The position numbers were made by a program, and so were the translations under genes. Shown piece after piece: positions 1 through 6,880 of a DNA stretch of 9,419 nt. The stretch comes from Campylobacterota bacterium (GTDB taxonomy: Bacteria; Campylobacterota; Campylobacteria; Campylobacterales; Sulfurospirillaceae). The notes under the pieces are model-generated. The model searched no databases. It saw nothing but the letters and a program-made list of their open reading frames with translations, and was not told the origin of the DNA. Where the stretch lies: the NCBI GenBank assembly GCA_009930355.1, contig RZYK01000072.1, positions 1 to 9,419 of the forward strand. Direction: 5' to 3'. Position 1 is the first letter of the stretch. Every line of letters begins with the position of its first letter.

Positions 1-203
1 AGATTCGTTGCTGCATTTAAAAATTTTTCATCCACATCCGTAGAACTTCGCGTAATGGCAACATCACAGTCTCCTATGATTTTCAACAATTCATCTTTTG
101 GAAGCTTTACTGCATCAACAACGTCAATATCTTTCTCAGCACGTAAGATTTCAAAACCTTTTTCGTGGATTGCATCGCATACAATGATCTTTTTTGTTTT
201 CAT
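1..203 (-). CDS. serA: D-3-phosphoglycerate dehydrogenase, N-terminal fragment (runs off the left edge)
   Basis: SerA oxidises 3-phosphoglycerate to 3-phosphohydroxypyruvate with NAD+, the first step of serine synthesis in the cytoplasm. Only the first 67 codons are in the window, beginning MKTKKIIVCDAIHEKGFEIL. The visible part contains an early beta strand (IIVCDAI) and the stretch DVAITRSSTDV, typical of the substrate-binding half of SerA just before the NAD-binding Rossmann domain, which lies outside. The start is ATG at 203-201, overlapping the TGA of the upstream gene as ATGA, with GAGG seven bases upstream as ribosome binding site. It is the last visible gene of the pheS-to-serA operon. 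Identification rests on close similarity to the remembered C. jejuni SerA N-terminus and on the conserved gene order. Nothing can be said about the catalytic domain or a C-terminal ACT domain. Confidence 0.9.
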   Translation of the reverse strand, partial: MKTKKIIVCDAIHEKGFEILRAEKDIDVVDAVKLPKDELLKIIGDCDVAITRSSTDVDEKFLNAATN

Positions 204-685
204 AACCAAACCTCGACAATTTTTGATTTAATATCATATTTTTCAAGCTCTAAAACAACACTTTCTAGTTTCTTTGCACTTTTTTCTTCTACAAAAATCA
301 AAGGAAATTTATCTTCTTTAATCACCATATAGGGTAAATGTAAAGATGTTAGTGTTTGAATAATACAAAAGAGTGAATAACGATCCGCCCGATCAATCAC
401 CAAGCGAAACGATTTTGTTTTTCCATTACCACCCAACTCTTTTGCTAAATCAATTTGCATAAAAAGTTCATTGACAGGAAAAATGAACTCTCGTGAATCT
501 TTTTGCGCCATCTCTTTAATCCACATCTTTTTATCTGTGTGTTGATTAATCTCTGGCTGTTTTGAAGATTCGTACTCAGCCATATCTATTTTAACGTCAA
601 CCTCTTGATTTAGGAGTTGGGATAAAAAAAATCCCACTCCTACAAAAAGTATCACAAAAAGTGCGCCAAGTACTTTTCTTTGCAT
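200..685 (-). CDS. conserved membrane-anchored protein of unknown function (rpsA-serA intergenic gene)
   Basis: I do not recognise a named family in this 161-residue protein. Residues 1-6 carry Arg and Lys, followed by one hydrophobic segment at about 7-25 (ALFVILFVGVGFFLSQLL), so it is probably a single-pass inner-membrane protein or has an uncleaved signal anchor. The body would then face the periplasm by the positive-inside rule. Residues 27-65 are polar and look like a linker. Residues 91-161 alternate as strand (FRLVIDR), helix (SLFCIIQTLTSL), strand (YMVIKED), strand (PLIFVEE), helix (SAKKLESVVLELEKY), strand (KSKIVEVW), a ferredoxin-like beta-alpha-beta-beta-alpha-beta order. Position and size match C. 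jejuni Cj0892c and H. pylori HP0398, both uncharacterised. It starts three bases after the rpsA stop with no strong ribosome binding site, so translation is probably coupled to rpsA. Its stop overlaps the serA start. Confidence 0.85.
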   Translation of the reverse strand: MQRKVLGALFVILFVGVGFFLSQLLNQEVDVKIDMAEYESSKQPEINQHTDKKMWIKEMAQKDSREFIFPVNELFMQIDLAKELGGNGKTKSFRLVIDRADRYSLFCIIQTLTSLHLPYMVIKEDKFPLIFVEEKSAKKLESVVLELEKYDIKSKIVEVWL

Positions 686-688
686 GGA

Positions 689-2365
689 TTACTTCAGTTG
701 ATCTTTTAAGATATCTCCAAGCGTCATTTTTTCTTCTTTATTGATTTCTTTAAGCGCTTCTCTCTCTTTTAATTTAGAAAGACGTCTAACAGAAAGACGA
801 ATACGATTTTTTTTGTCATCAATAAAAGTAATAGCCGCTTCGATTTCATCACCTACTTTAAGATCTGCTTCATTTACTTGCCCCAAATCTTCTTTACGAA
901 TCAATGCATCGACATTCTCTTCCAACTCAACAAAAATACCAAATTCTTTAATATCTCTGATTTTACCATGGACAATATCACCGTTCTCATGTGTCTTTGC
1001 ATATTTTTGAATAGGACTATCTTCAAGCTCTTTTTTACTCAAAGAAACTTTTTCAGCTTCTTCGTCAATTTTTACAATTTTAACTTCAACAACATCACCG
1101 ACATTGAAAAGCTCTTTACATTTGTTATTGCGATCCCATGAAGCATCTTCATTGTGTAACAATCCCTCAATACCACCAATTTTAACAAACGCACCAAACG
1201 CAGTAATGGTTGTAATTTCACCCTTAACAACATCACCTACTTTGTATTTTTTTGTAAATTCATCAAATGGTTTAGCCAGAACATTTTTCAAAGAAACACG
1301 TAAACGTCTCTCTTTGGCATCAATTTCAATAACCTCAACATCAACCACTTGACCCTCTTCAATATAATCACGTGGATGTTTGATATTTTTATCCCATGAA
1401 ATTTCAGAAATGTGTAAGAAGCCTTCAATATCATTACCCAAATCAACAAATGCACCATAAGGTTCAATATTGCTAATGGTTACTTGAATAGAATCACCCG
1501 TTTCAAGTTCATCTTTAATTTCATCCCAAGGATCTGGCATAGCCGCTTTTACCGAAAGTGATAAGTGGCGTTTATCTTTATCGTATTTAATTGCTTTAAC
1601 AGGAATGATTTCACCCTCTTTGTACAATGTACCAGGATTTACAGGACCTTTGTAACTAATTTCACTGTAGTGAACCAAACCATCAATACCACCCACATCT
1701 ACAAACATTCCATAGGTTGTAATCTTTTTAATGGTTCCATCAACGACTTCATCACGGTCAATAAGTTCTTGAACAATTTCTTTACGTTTTTTACGGTCAT
1801 CGTCCAAATATTTTTTACGAGAAATGATGATAGATTCTGTCTCTTCATCGATTTTAATAATTTTAACTTTCAGTGTTTTACCCATTAAACTGTTCATATC
1901 TTTAACAGCCGCTTGTGAACGAGGAAGGAAAAATTCAATACCTTCTTTGTTTTCCGCAATAAATCCACCTTTATTTTTGCCAGTGATTTTAACATCAAAA
2001 GCAATATCATCTTCTTCTTTATATTCAGCAATAAATGCCTTAATACGATCTTTACGAAGGGCCTTTTTGTGCGAAACCGCTGGTCTTTCGTTTCTGAAGC
2101 CTGTAATGACTACAGGAATCACATCACCAACTTTACATGTAATGTTGCCATTCTCATCTGTTACTTCTGATGCGTTTAAGCGTCCCTCAGACTTCTTACC
2201 CACGTCTACTAAAATAACATCTTCTTTAATTGCGACTACCACTCCGTTGATGAGCGCATCTTTCTCAGAATCTTTGAAAGACTCTTCCAACATCGCCGCA
2301 AAATCCATCTCCTCATGTTCGTCCACGGCGTCAGTATGAACAGCTTTGTTCGCCTCTTTTACCAT
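689..2365 (-). CDS. rpsA: 30S ribosomal protein S1
   Basis: S1 binds mRNA single-stranded regions on the 30S subunit and helps start translation. The 558-residue protein (E. coli S1 has 557) contains six S1 (OB-fold) repeats, at roughly residues 37-100, 118-185, 206-273, 289-360, 376-445 and 461-529. The best-preserved repeats are 3 to 5, with the core pattern G-x-I-x-x-I-x-x-[YF]-G-x-FV-[DK] at 210, 296 and 382, then G-[FL]-[LV]-H near 229, 315 and 401. The first two repeats are more divergent, as is usual because they dock on S2 and the ribosome. The C-terminus ends in TLGDILKDQLK. The start is ATG at 2365-2363 with AAGGG six bases upstream. A 65-base gap and a separate promoter precede it, allowing higher output than the upstream genes. 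The long reading frames on the opposite strand here are codon-bias shadows. Confidence 0.97.
   Translation of the reverse strand: MVKEANKAVHTDAVDEHEEMDFAAMLEESFKDSEKDALINGVVVAIKEDVILVDVGKKSEGRLNASEVTDENGNITCKVGDVIPVVITGFRNERPAVSHKKALRKDRIKAFIAEYKEEDDIAFDVKITGKNKGGFIAENKEGIEFFLPRSQAAVKDMNSLMGKTLKVKIIKIDEETESIIISRKKYLDDDRKKRKEIVQELIDRDEVVDGTIKKITTYGMFVDVGGIDGLVHYSEISYKGPVNPGTLYKEGEIIPVKAIKYDKDKRHLSLSVKAAMPDPWDEIKDELETGDSIQVTISNIEPYGAFVDLGNDIEGFLHISEISWDKNIKHPRDYIEEGQVVDVEVIEIDAKERRLRVSLKNVLAKPFDEFTKKYKVGDVVKGEITTITAFGAFVKIGGIEGLLHNEDASWDRNNKCKELFNVGDVVEVKIVKIDEEAEKVSLSKKELEDSPIQKYAKTHENGDIVHGKIRDIKEFGIFVELEENVDALIRKEDLGQVNEADLKVGDEIEAAITFIDDKKNRIRLSVRRLSKLKEREALKEINKEEKMTLGDILKDQLK
2133..2142. 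repeat. TTACATGTAA palindrome, copy 1 (inside rpsA)
   Basis: Exact 10-base palindrome. On the coding strand it is read across codons for I-T-C-K in the first S1 repeat of rpsA, a different codon context from the copies in aroA. Function unknown; see findings. Confidence 0.6.
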
Positions 2366-2402
2366 TGTATACCCTTTTTTGATTGATTTTTAACACATTT
2401 AG

Positions 2403-2412
2403 TTACATGTAA
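2403..2412. repeat. TTACATGTAA palindrome, copy 2 (rpsA leader)
   Basis: Exact copy in the 65-base non-coding gap between ispH and rpsA, about 18 bases downstream of the predicted rpsA -10 box and so probably inside the rpsA leader RNA. This copy is free of coding constraint. It could be an operator or a short hairpin, or simply one member of an iterated genome motif. Confidence 0.6.
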
Positions 2413-2429
2413 ACATGCAAAAGTTGTTT

Positions 2430-2459
2430 ATTATACTTTAATTTCGCTTATTTTTCCAA
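2430..2459 (-). promoter_or_regulatory. predicted sigma70-type promoter for rpsA
   Basis: On the minus strand a perfect TATAAT lies at 2435-2430 and overlaps the ispH stop codon (TAA at 2433-2431). TTGGAA at 2459-2454 is a 4-of-6 match to the -35 consensus, 18 bases upstream. Transcription would begin near 2423, giving a leader of about 58 bases before the rpsA ATG. This is motif-based only. Campylobacterota often lack a conserved -35, so the -10 is the stronger evidence. Confidence 0.6.
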
Positions 2460-3264
2460 TTATTTTTTCAATAATCCAGTCAGGCGTTGAAGCACCTGCC
2501 GTAACACCGCAAAGCGTTTTTCCAACAAACCATGAAGGTTCTAAATCTTTTTCACTCTCAACTAAAAAGCTATCTTCACAGTACTCTTTACAAATACTAT
2601 GCAACTGTTTTGTATTAGAAGAATTTTTTCCACCAATCACAATGACAACATCCGCTTCTTGTGCGAGTTCACGTGCAGCATCTTGATTTTCAAAGGTAGC
2701 ATTGCAAATGGTATTGAAAACACGCACTTCTTTATAGCGTGTAATTAAATGGCTTGTAATTTCTAAAAACTCACTGACTTTGCGTGTGGTTTGTGAAACG
2801 ACCGCAATTTTGCCTTTTTTAAATTTTATTTGTTCTAATTCAAGGACGCTTTGAACCACGTAAGCACCATGAATAGCATAACTTTCCACCCCTTTTACTT
2901 CAGGGTGATTTGCATCACCAAAAATGACAATTTCATATCCCTCTTTACTCATTTTTTCACAAATTTCTTGAGGTTTTGTTACATACGGGCAGGTTGCATT
3001 AATCACTTCAGTATTGCTTTGTATCAATTTTTCCAAATCATGTTTAGGAATCCCATGTGTTCGGATAATGGCTTTATCAACCCCTTTTGCTTCAGAAATA
3101 TCATGTAAGGTTTTTACATTAAAATTTTCACGTAAGCGATTAATTTCTTCATTATTATGAATGAGTGGTCCAATGGTCGAAGCATTCTGTGTATTTTCAG
3201 CAATTTTAATGGCACGTTTTACCCCAAAACAAAACCCATAACGTGTGGCTAATTTTATCTTCAT
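2431..3264 (-). CDS. ispH: 4-hydroxy-3-methylbut-2-enyl diphosphate reductase
   Basis: IspH (LytB) reductively dehydroxylates HMBPP to isopentenyl and dimethylallyl diphosphate, the last step of the methylerythritol phosphate isoprenoid pathway, using an oxygen-sensitive iron-sulfur cluster in the cytoplasm. The 277-residue protein shows the three cluster cysteines at C12 (YGFCFGVKRAI), C92 (ATCPYV) and C187 (NTICNAT). The diphosphate-binding histidines are H36 (IGPLIHN), H70 (RTHG) and H120 (DANHPEV), and the catalytic Glu is E122. SQTT at 157-160 and the C-terminal AGASTPDWII are also family hallmarks. It is somewhat shorter than the E. coli enzyme (316) but of the usual Campylobacterota length. 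Its ATG overlaps the aroA stop (ATGA). After its stop comes the rpsA promoter region, so read-through from the pheS promoter probably adds to rpsA expression. Confidence 0.96.
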   Translation of the reverse strand: MKIKLATRYGFCFGVKRAIKIAENTQNASTIGPLIHNNEEINRLRENFNVKTLHDISEAKGVDKAIIRTHGIPKHDLEKLIQSNTEVINATCPYVTKPQEICEKMSKEGYEIVIFGDANHPEVKGVESYAIHGAYVVQSVLELEQIKFKKGKIAVVSQTTRKVSEFLEITSHLITRYKEVRVFNTICNATFENQDAARELAQEADVVIVIGGKNSSNTKQLHSICKEYCEDSFLVESEKDLEPSWFVGKTLCGVTAGASTPDWIIEKIIGKISEIKV

Positions 3265-4544
3265 TCTTCAAGGTTTCCTATCTGAGAAACAAGCTCAATA
3301 AAATTAGGAAAAGAGGTGTTAATGCATTCAATATCTTCAATTTTCATCGCAACACGTGTGCCTGCAATAGCAAAACTCATTGCAATACGATGGTCGCCAA
3401 AACTGTTAATCGTAGCACTTTGAAACACACCTCCACTTACAGCATATCCATCAGGAAACTCTTCCACTTCAATGCCACACAAACGAAGATTTTTTACCAC
3501 ACTTGAGATTCTATCGCTCTCTTTCACACGAAGCTCTTCCGCATTTTTTACCACACTCTTACCTTTAGCACACGCAAAGGCGATGGAAAGCGCTGGCAAT
3601 TCATCAATCAGCCATGAAATATTTTCACTCACCTCAACACCTCTTAGCGGTGCCCCCGTGATGATAATATCGCCCACAGATTCATACAGGCTCTCTTTTT
3701 CAATAAACTCAACCTTCGCCCCCATGCGCTCAAGCACTTTATAGGCTTCAATACGCGTTGGATTGAGGAGCATATTGTGCAAGGTGACCGTAGAACCCAC
3801 GTTAATCGCTGCGGCTACCGCAAAAAAGAAACCGCTAGAGGGATCATTTGGGACACGCAAATGCAAAGGTTTTAGCGCTTTTTCTAGTGGATGAATCTTT
3901 ACATGTAAACCCTCTGAAATAACATTGGCACCCATGCCTCTTAGCATGCGTTCACTATGATCACGGCTGAGTTCTGGCTCCACAAACGATGAGATTCCAT
4001 CAGCTTGAAGCGCAGCTAGAATCAGTGCACTTTTCACTTGTGCTGAAGCAATTTTACTCTCATAAGTAAACGCTTTGAGCTTTTGTCCACGAATACCAAG
4101 AGGTGCAAAGTTACCATTGTTTCGTCCATCAATCCATGCGCCAACACTGCGCAAAGGATCAGCGACACGGCGCATTGGACGACTGGCTAAATATTTATCT
4201 CCATGGAGTACAAAAAAACCATCACACGTCGATAAAAAGCCCATTAAAAGACGAATAGCCGTTCCTGAATTTCCACAATCTAAAATGCATGGAGGCTCTA
4301 CAATAGATAGGGGTGGCGTAATAGTAAGTGTACCATCTGCGCTCTTTTTCACTTGTGCGCCTAAGGACTCTACAATACTCAGCGTACACAGCGTATCTTC
4401 TGCTGGTAAATAATTTTGAATGACAGACGGTTGGTCACTTAAAAGTGAAAAAATAGCGCAGCGATGCGAAATTGATTTATCGCTAGCAATGCTGTGTGTT
4501 GTAAACGAAAAGTTACCCTTTGGTTTTACATGTAACGTTTTCAT
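3261..4544 (-). CDS. aroA: 3-phosphoshikimate 1-carboxyvinyltransferase (EPSP synthase)
   Basis: AroA joins phosphoenolpyruvate to shikimate 3-phosphate in the shikimate pathway towards chorismate and the aromatic amino acids. Its 427 residues equal the E. coli length. Visible signatures are SDKSISHR (21-28, substrate Lys and Arg), CGNSGTAIRLL (90-100, PEP loop), SAQVK (167-171), RDHSERML (194-201), NDPSSGFFFA (233-242), the catalytic Asp in IDELPAL (D314), KESDRI (341-346, E342) and GDHRIAMSFA (383-392). SAQxK, RxHxE and NxTR (261-264), together with Leu in place of the usual class I Pro after the PEP-loop Arg, point to the class II (Gram-positive-like) branch. The ATG overlaps the pheT stop, and only weak purine-rich sequence precedes it, so re-initiation after pheT is likely. 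Pairing with pheST couples Phe precursor supply to Phe-tRNA charging. Confidence 0.97.
   Translation of the reverse strand: MKTLHVKPKGNFSFTTHSIASDKSISHRCAIFSLLSDQPSVIQNYLPAEDTLCTLSIVESLGAQVKKSADGTLTITPPLSIVEPPCILDCGNSGTAIRLLMGFLSTCDGFFVLHGDKYLASRPMRRVADPLRSVGAWIDGRNNGNFAPLGIRGQKLKAFTYESKIASAQVKSALILAALQADGISSFVEPELSRDHSERMLRGMGANVISEGLHVKIHPLEKALKPLHLRVPNDPSSGFFFAVAAAINVGSTVTLHNMLLNPTRIEAYKVLERMGAKVEFIEKESLYESVGDIIITGAPLRGVEVSENISWLIDELPALSIAFACAKGKSVVKNAEELRVKESDRISSVVKNLRLCGIEVEEFPDGYAVSGGVFQSATINSFGDHRIAMSFAIAGTRVAMKIEDIECINTSFPNFIELVSQIGNLEE
3899..3908. repeat. TTACATGTAA palindrome, copy 3 (inside aroA)
   Basis: Exact copy within aroA. On the coding strand it encodes L-H-V of GLHVKIHP (residues 212-219). 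Copy 4, in the same gene, also encodes L-H-V, so part of the repetition could reflect the peptide rather than DNA selection. Confidence 0.6.
4526..4535. repeat. TTACATGTAA palindrome, copy 4 (start of aroA)
   Basis: Exact copy covering codons 4-6 of aroA (L-H-V), a few bases after the start codon. Confidence 0.6.
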
Positions 4545-6880
4545 CGGATAGAAATTCCAAATTTTTCATTAAGTTGTGCAAGTAAAATTTCAATCATACT
4601 GGCAATTTCTTCTTCTTCAAAGGTTTTTTCCATGGATTGAAATTGGAATTTTATGGTTAAACTCACTTTATCACCCAAACTCTCATGAACATAACGATCA
4701 ATCACAGAGAATTTCACTAAGGCTTTAGGTGCGATAGATGCGATAAAAGACTCTAAAGTGGCATACTGCATTTTTGCATCCACGAGGAAACTTAAATCAC
4801 GTGATGAAGAAGGTAACTTTGAATACTCTTTAGCAATTTTTCGACCATAAGAAAGTGCGTCAAAATCAAGCTCACAGATATAGGTACGTCCCAAGTCAAG
4901 CGCTTTTTCAACTTGCACATTTACTCGTGCCATATAACCTGCTTCGATTCCATCAATCATCACACGTGCTGCTTCATAGGGACTACACAAACCGTTGACC
5001 TCAAGAAGAGGCAGTAAGGTAAAATGGCCTAAAACATTCTGAATTTTGGACGCAAAACTAAAAAAATCAATGTCACTGGGTTTCCCATGATTCGCAATTT
5101 CAGCAATACCATTCTCACCGCTGAATACAAATGCCATTTTTTTGCTCTCGTTTCGCTTTGCATCAAACACGCTACCCACTTCAAAGAGAGGCACACGTTT
5201 TTTCCCAGATTTAAGATTATTAGAGACAGCACCTAAAATATTTGGAACTAAAGAACTTCGAAGTGTATTGAGCTCACTGGTAATAGGATTAGCCACCTCA
5301 AGGGCATCCTCTAAAAGGGGTAAATTAAATTTTTTGGCATTTTCACTGTTGTCAAAGACAAAATGAAGGGTTTCAAAAAATCCTGCGGCAACAGCACGAT
5401 GACGATACATTTGTCTTTTTTTAAAATTAAAATATGGCTGATTAATCTTAAGTTTTTCAGCAAATACAAAAGGCTGTGAAGTGATATTATCAATGCCTAC
5501 AATACGCACAATCTCTTCACAAATGTCTTGAATGTTTTGAACATCAGGACGGAATTGAGGAATTTTCACATTCATAACATCTTGTTCAAACGCAAAATTT
5601 ACGCTAAAACCCAAATGTTTCAAAATTTTTATAATACGACTTTTAGGAATCTCTTCACCAATCATTTGAGTCAAGTCACTTTGGTGAATATTAATAACGT
5701 GTTCCTCAAAGTCTTGAAAAATTTGCTGAGAATCGGCATAAGCCATAATGGAAGAACGTTTAGAAAGCATCTTCATAAAATAGTTCAATCCAAAAGCAAG
5801 CAAAGGCTCACTCCCTCTTGATGAACGATATAAGTGCTTATCTGCGCCAAGTTTTTTGTTTGCACTACGAGAAGCAATAATCTCAGGATGAGTATAGTTG
5901 GCTTCAATAATAATGCGTTTATCCAAAGCATTCGCTTTGCACTCACTCATTTGAGCGATACCGGTTATGGCAACTTTTGCTCCAGTATAATCATAAACAG
6001 CATCCAACTCATTTTCATCTTTGTTAATAATAATTTTTGCTTTATCCTCTTTTTCACAAAAACAAGCATGATTATAAGCACGCAATAAAACACCTGTGAC
6101 ATAGGTTGCATACTCTATCGTTTTACCTAAAAGACACGAAGATTCGATCTGGGCAATACCTAAACGAAGTTCGACAAGCAGAGGCACTGCAATTTCAGTA
6201 TTATCAAACACTTTGTACATGTAAGAGCCATCCAATGCCTCATTACCTTGCAAATGAAGCACTCTACCAACACCTGGTTGATTCTCTTCTTCTTCTTTTT
6301 GCCCTAGCGTTTTAACTTCCAAATCAAAATAAACACTTAAATCTCTTGCAACGCCATAAATACTCTGACAATCGCCTCGATTAGGGGTAAGCCCTATTTC
6401 AATGACGTCATCATTTAAGAGAGGATAGTCACACAAAGGTTTTCCAATTTCAAGTGCGCCCATACTCTCATCTAAAATCATAATACCTTCATTAATTTTA
6501 GGGAGTCCTAATTCGCTAGAAGAACAAATCATACCGCATGATTCCACATCACGCAGTTTTGCTTTTTTAATTTTAAGGCCACCAGGCAGTTCTGCACCAA
6601 TAAGAGCAACCGCTACTTTTTGACCCGCAGCCACATTTTTTGCGCCACAGACAATTTGCTGAACACTTTCGCCCACATTGACCTGACAAACATTAAGCTT
6701 ATCGGCATTAGGATGCTTTTCGCAAGAGATCACCTCTGCAACAACAACATTCTGGGGAATACGTATTTTCTGAACACCGTCAACTTCTAGTCCAATAGCA
6801 TTCAATGCTATCACAATTTTATCAGTATCGATTGTGGCAACATCAATCCATTCATTTAACCACTGTTTTGTTACTATCAT
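4541..6880 (-). CDS. pheT: phenylalanine--tRNA ligase beta subunit
   Basis: PheT pairs with PheS in an (alpha-beta)2 enzyme that charges tRNA-Phe. It supplies tRNA binding and, in most bacteria, hydrolysis of mischarged Tyr-tRNA-Phe. The 779 residues (E. coli 795) run as an N-terminal helical start, an OB-fold tRNA-binding domain (about 40-150, with NADKLNVCQV and GMICSSSELGL), TPNRGDCQSIYGVARDL (165-181), a B3/B4 editing domain (about 210-362), a B5 DNA-binding-like domain (about 395-470, FRPDVQNIQDICEEIVRIVG), a catalytic-like domain with NPITSELNTLRSSL (531-544), and a C-terminal ferredoxin-like anticodon-binding domain (about 685-779, SRDLSFLV). The B3/B4 segment is unusual: the normal TNYVxxExGQPxHAFD block is not recognisable and the usual GG near the active site is replaced. 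The ATG overlaps the pheS stop, and GGAG lies eight bases upstream. Confidence 0.96.
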   Translation of the reverse strand: MIVTKQWLNEWIDVATIDTDKIVIALNAIGLEVDGVQKIRIPQNVVVAEVISCEKHPNADKLNVCQVNVGESVQQIVCGAKNVAAGQKVAVALIGAELPGGLKIKKAKLRDVESCGMICSSSELGLPKINEGIMILDESMGALEIGKPLCDYPLLNDDVIEIGLTPNRGDCQSIYGVARDLSVYFDLEVKTLGQKEEEENQPGVGRVLHLQGNEALDGSYMYKVFDNTEIAVPLLVELRLGIAQIESSCLLGKTIEYATYVTGVLLRAYNHACFCEKEDKAKIIINKDENELDAVYDYTGAKVAITGIAQMSECKANALDKRIIIEANYTHPEIIASRSANKKLGADKHLYRSSRGSEPLLAFGLNYFMKMLSKRSSIMAYADSQQIFQDFEEHVINIHQSDLTQMIGEEIPKSRIIKILKHLGFSVNFAFEQDVMNVKIPQFRPDVQNIQDICEEIVRIVGIDNITSQPFVFAEKLKINQPYFNFKKRQMYRHRAVAAGFFETLHFVFDNSENAKKFNLPLLEDALEVANPITSELNTLRSSLVPNILGAVSNNLKSGKKRVPLFEVGSVFDAKRNESKKMAFVFSGENGIAEIANHGKPSDIDFFSFASKIQNVLGHFTLLPLLEVNGLCSPYEAARVMIDGIEAGYMARVNVQVEKALDLGRTYICELDFDALSYGRKIAKEYSKLPSSSRDLSFLVDAKMQYATLESFIASIAPKALVKFSVIDRYVHESLGDKVSLTIKFQFQSMEKTFEEEEIASMIEILLAQLNEKFGISIR

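Noticed and set aside
1824..2339. Open frame of 171 codons on the plus strand opposite rpsA
   Set aside because: It lies wholly antisense to a well-conserved S1 coding region, gives a low-complexity protein with no recognisable motif, and has no ribosome binding site of note. It is a shadow of rpsA codon bias.
5029..5493. Two minus-strand frames of 60-67 codons inside pheT in a different register, possibly a frameshift
   Set aside because: The main pheT frame is continuous and carries conserved PheT motifs across this stretch, so these are out-of-frame shadows.
6277..6300. Repeated TCTTC units as a possible phase-variable simple repeat
   Set aside because: They encode an acidic Glu-rich linker in PheT (about residues 196-199), the run is short and imperfect, and it is not a contingency locus.
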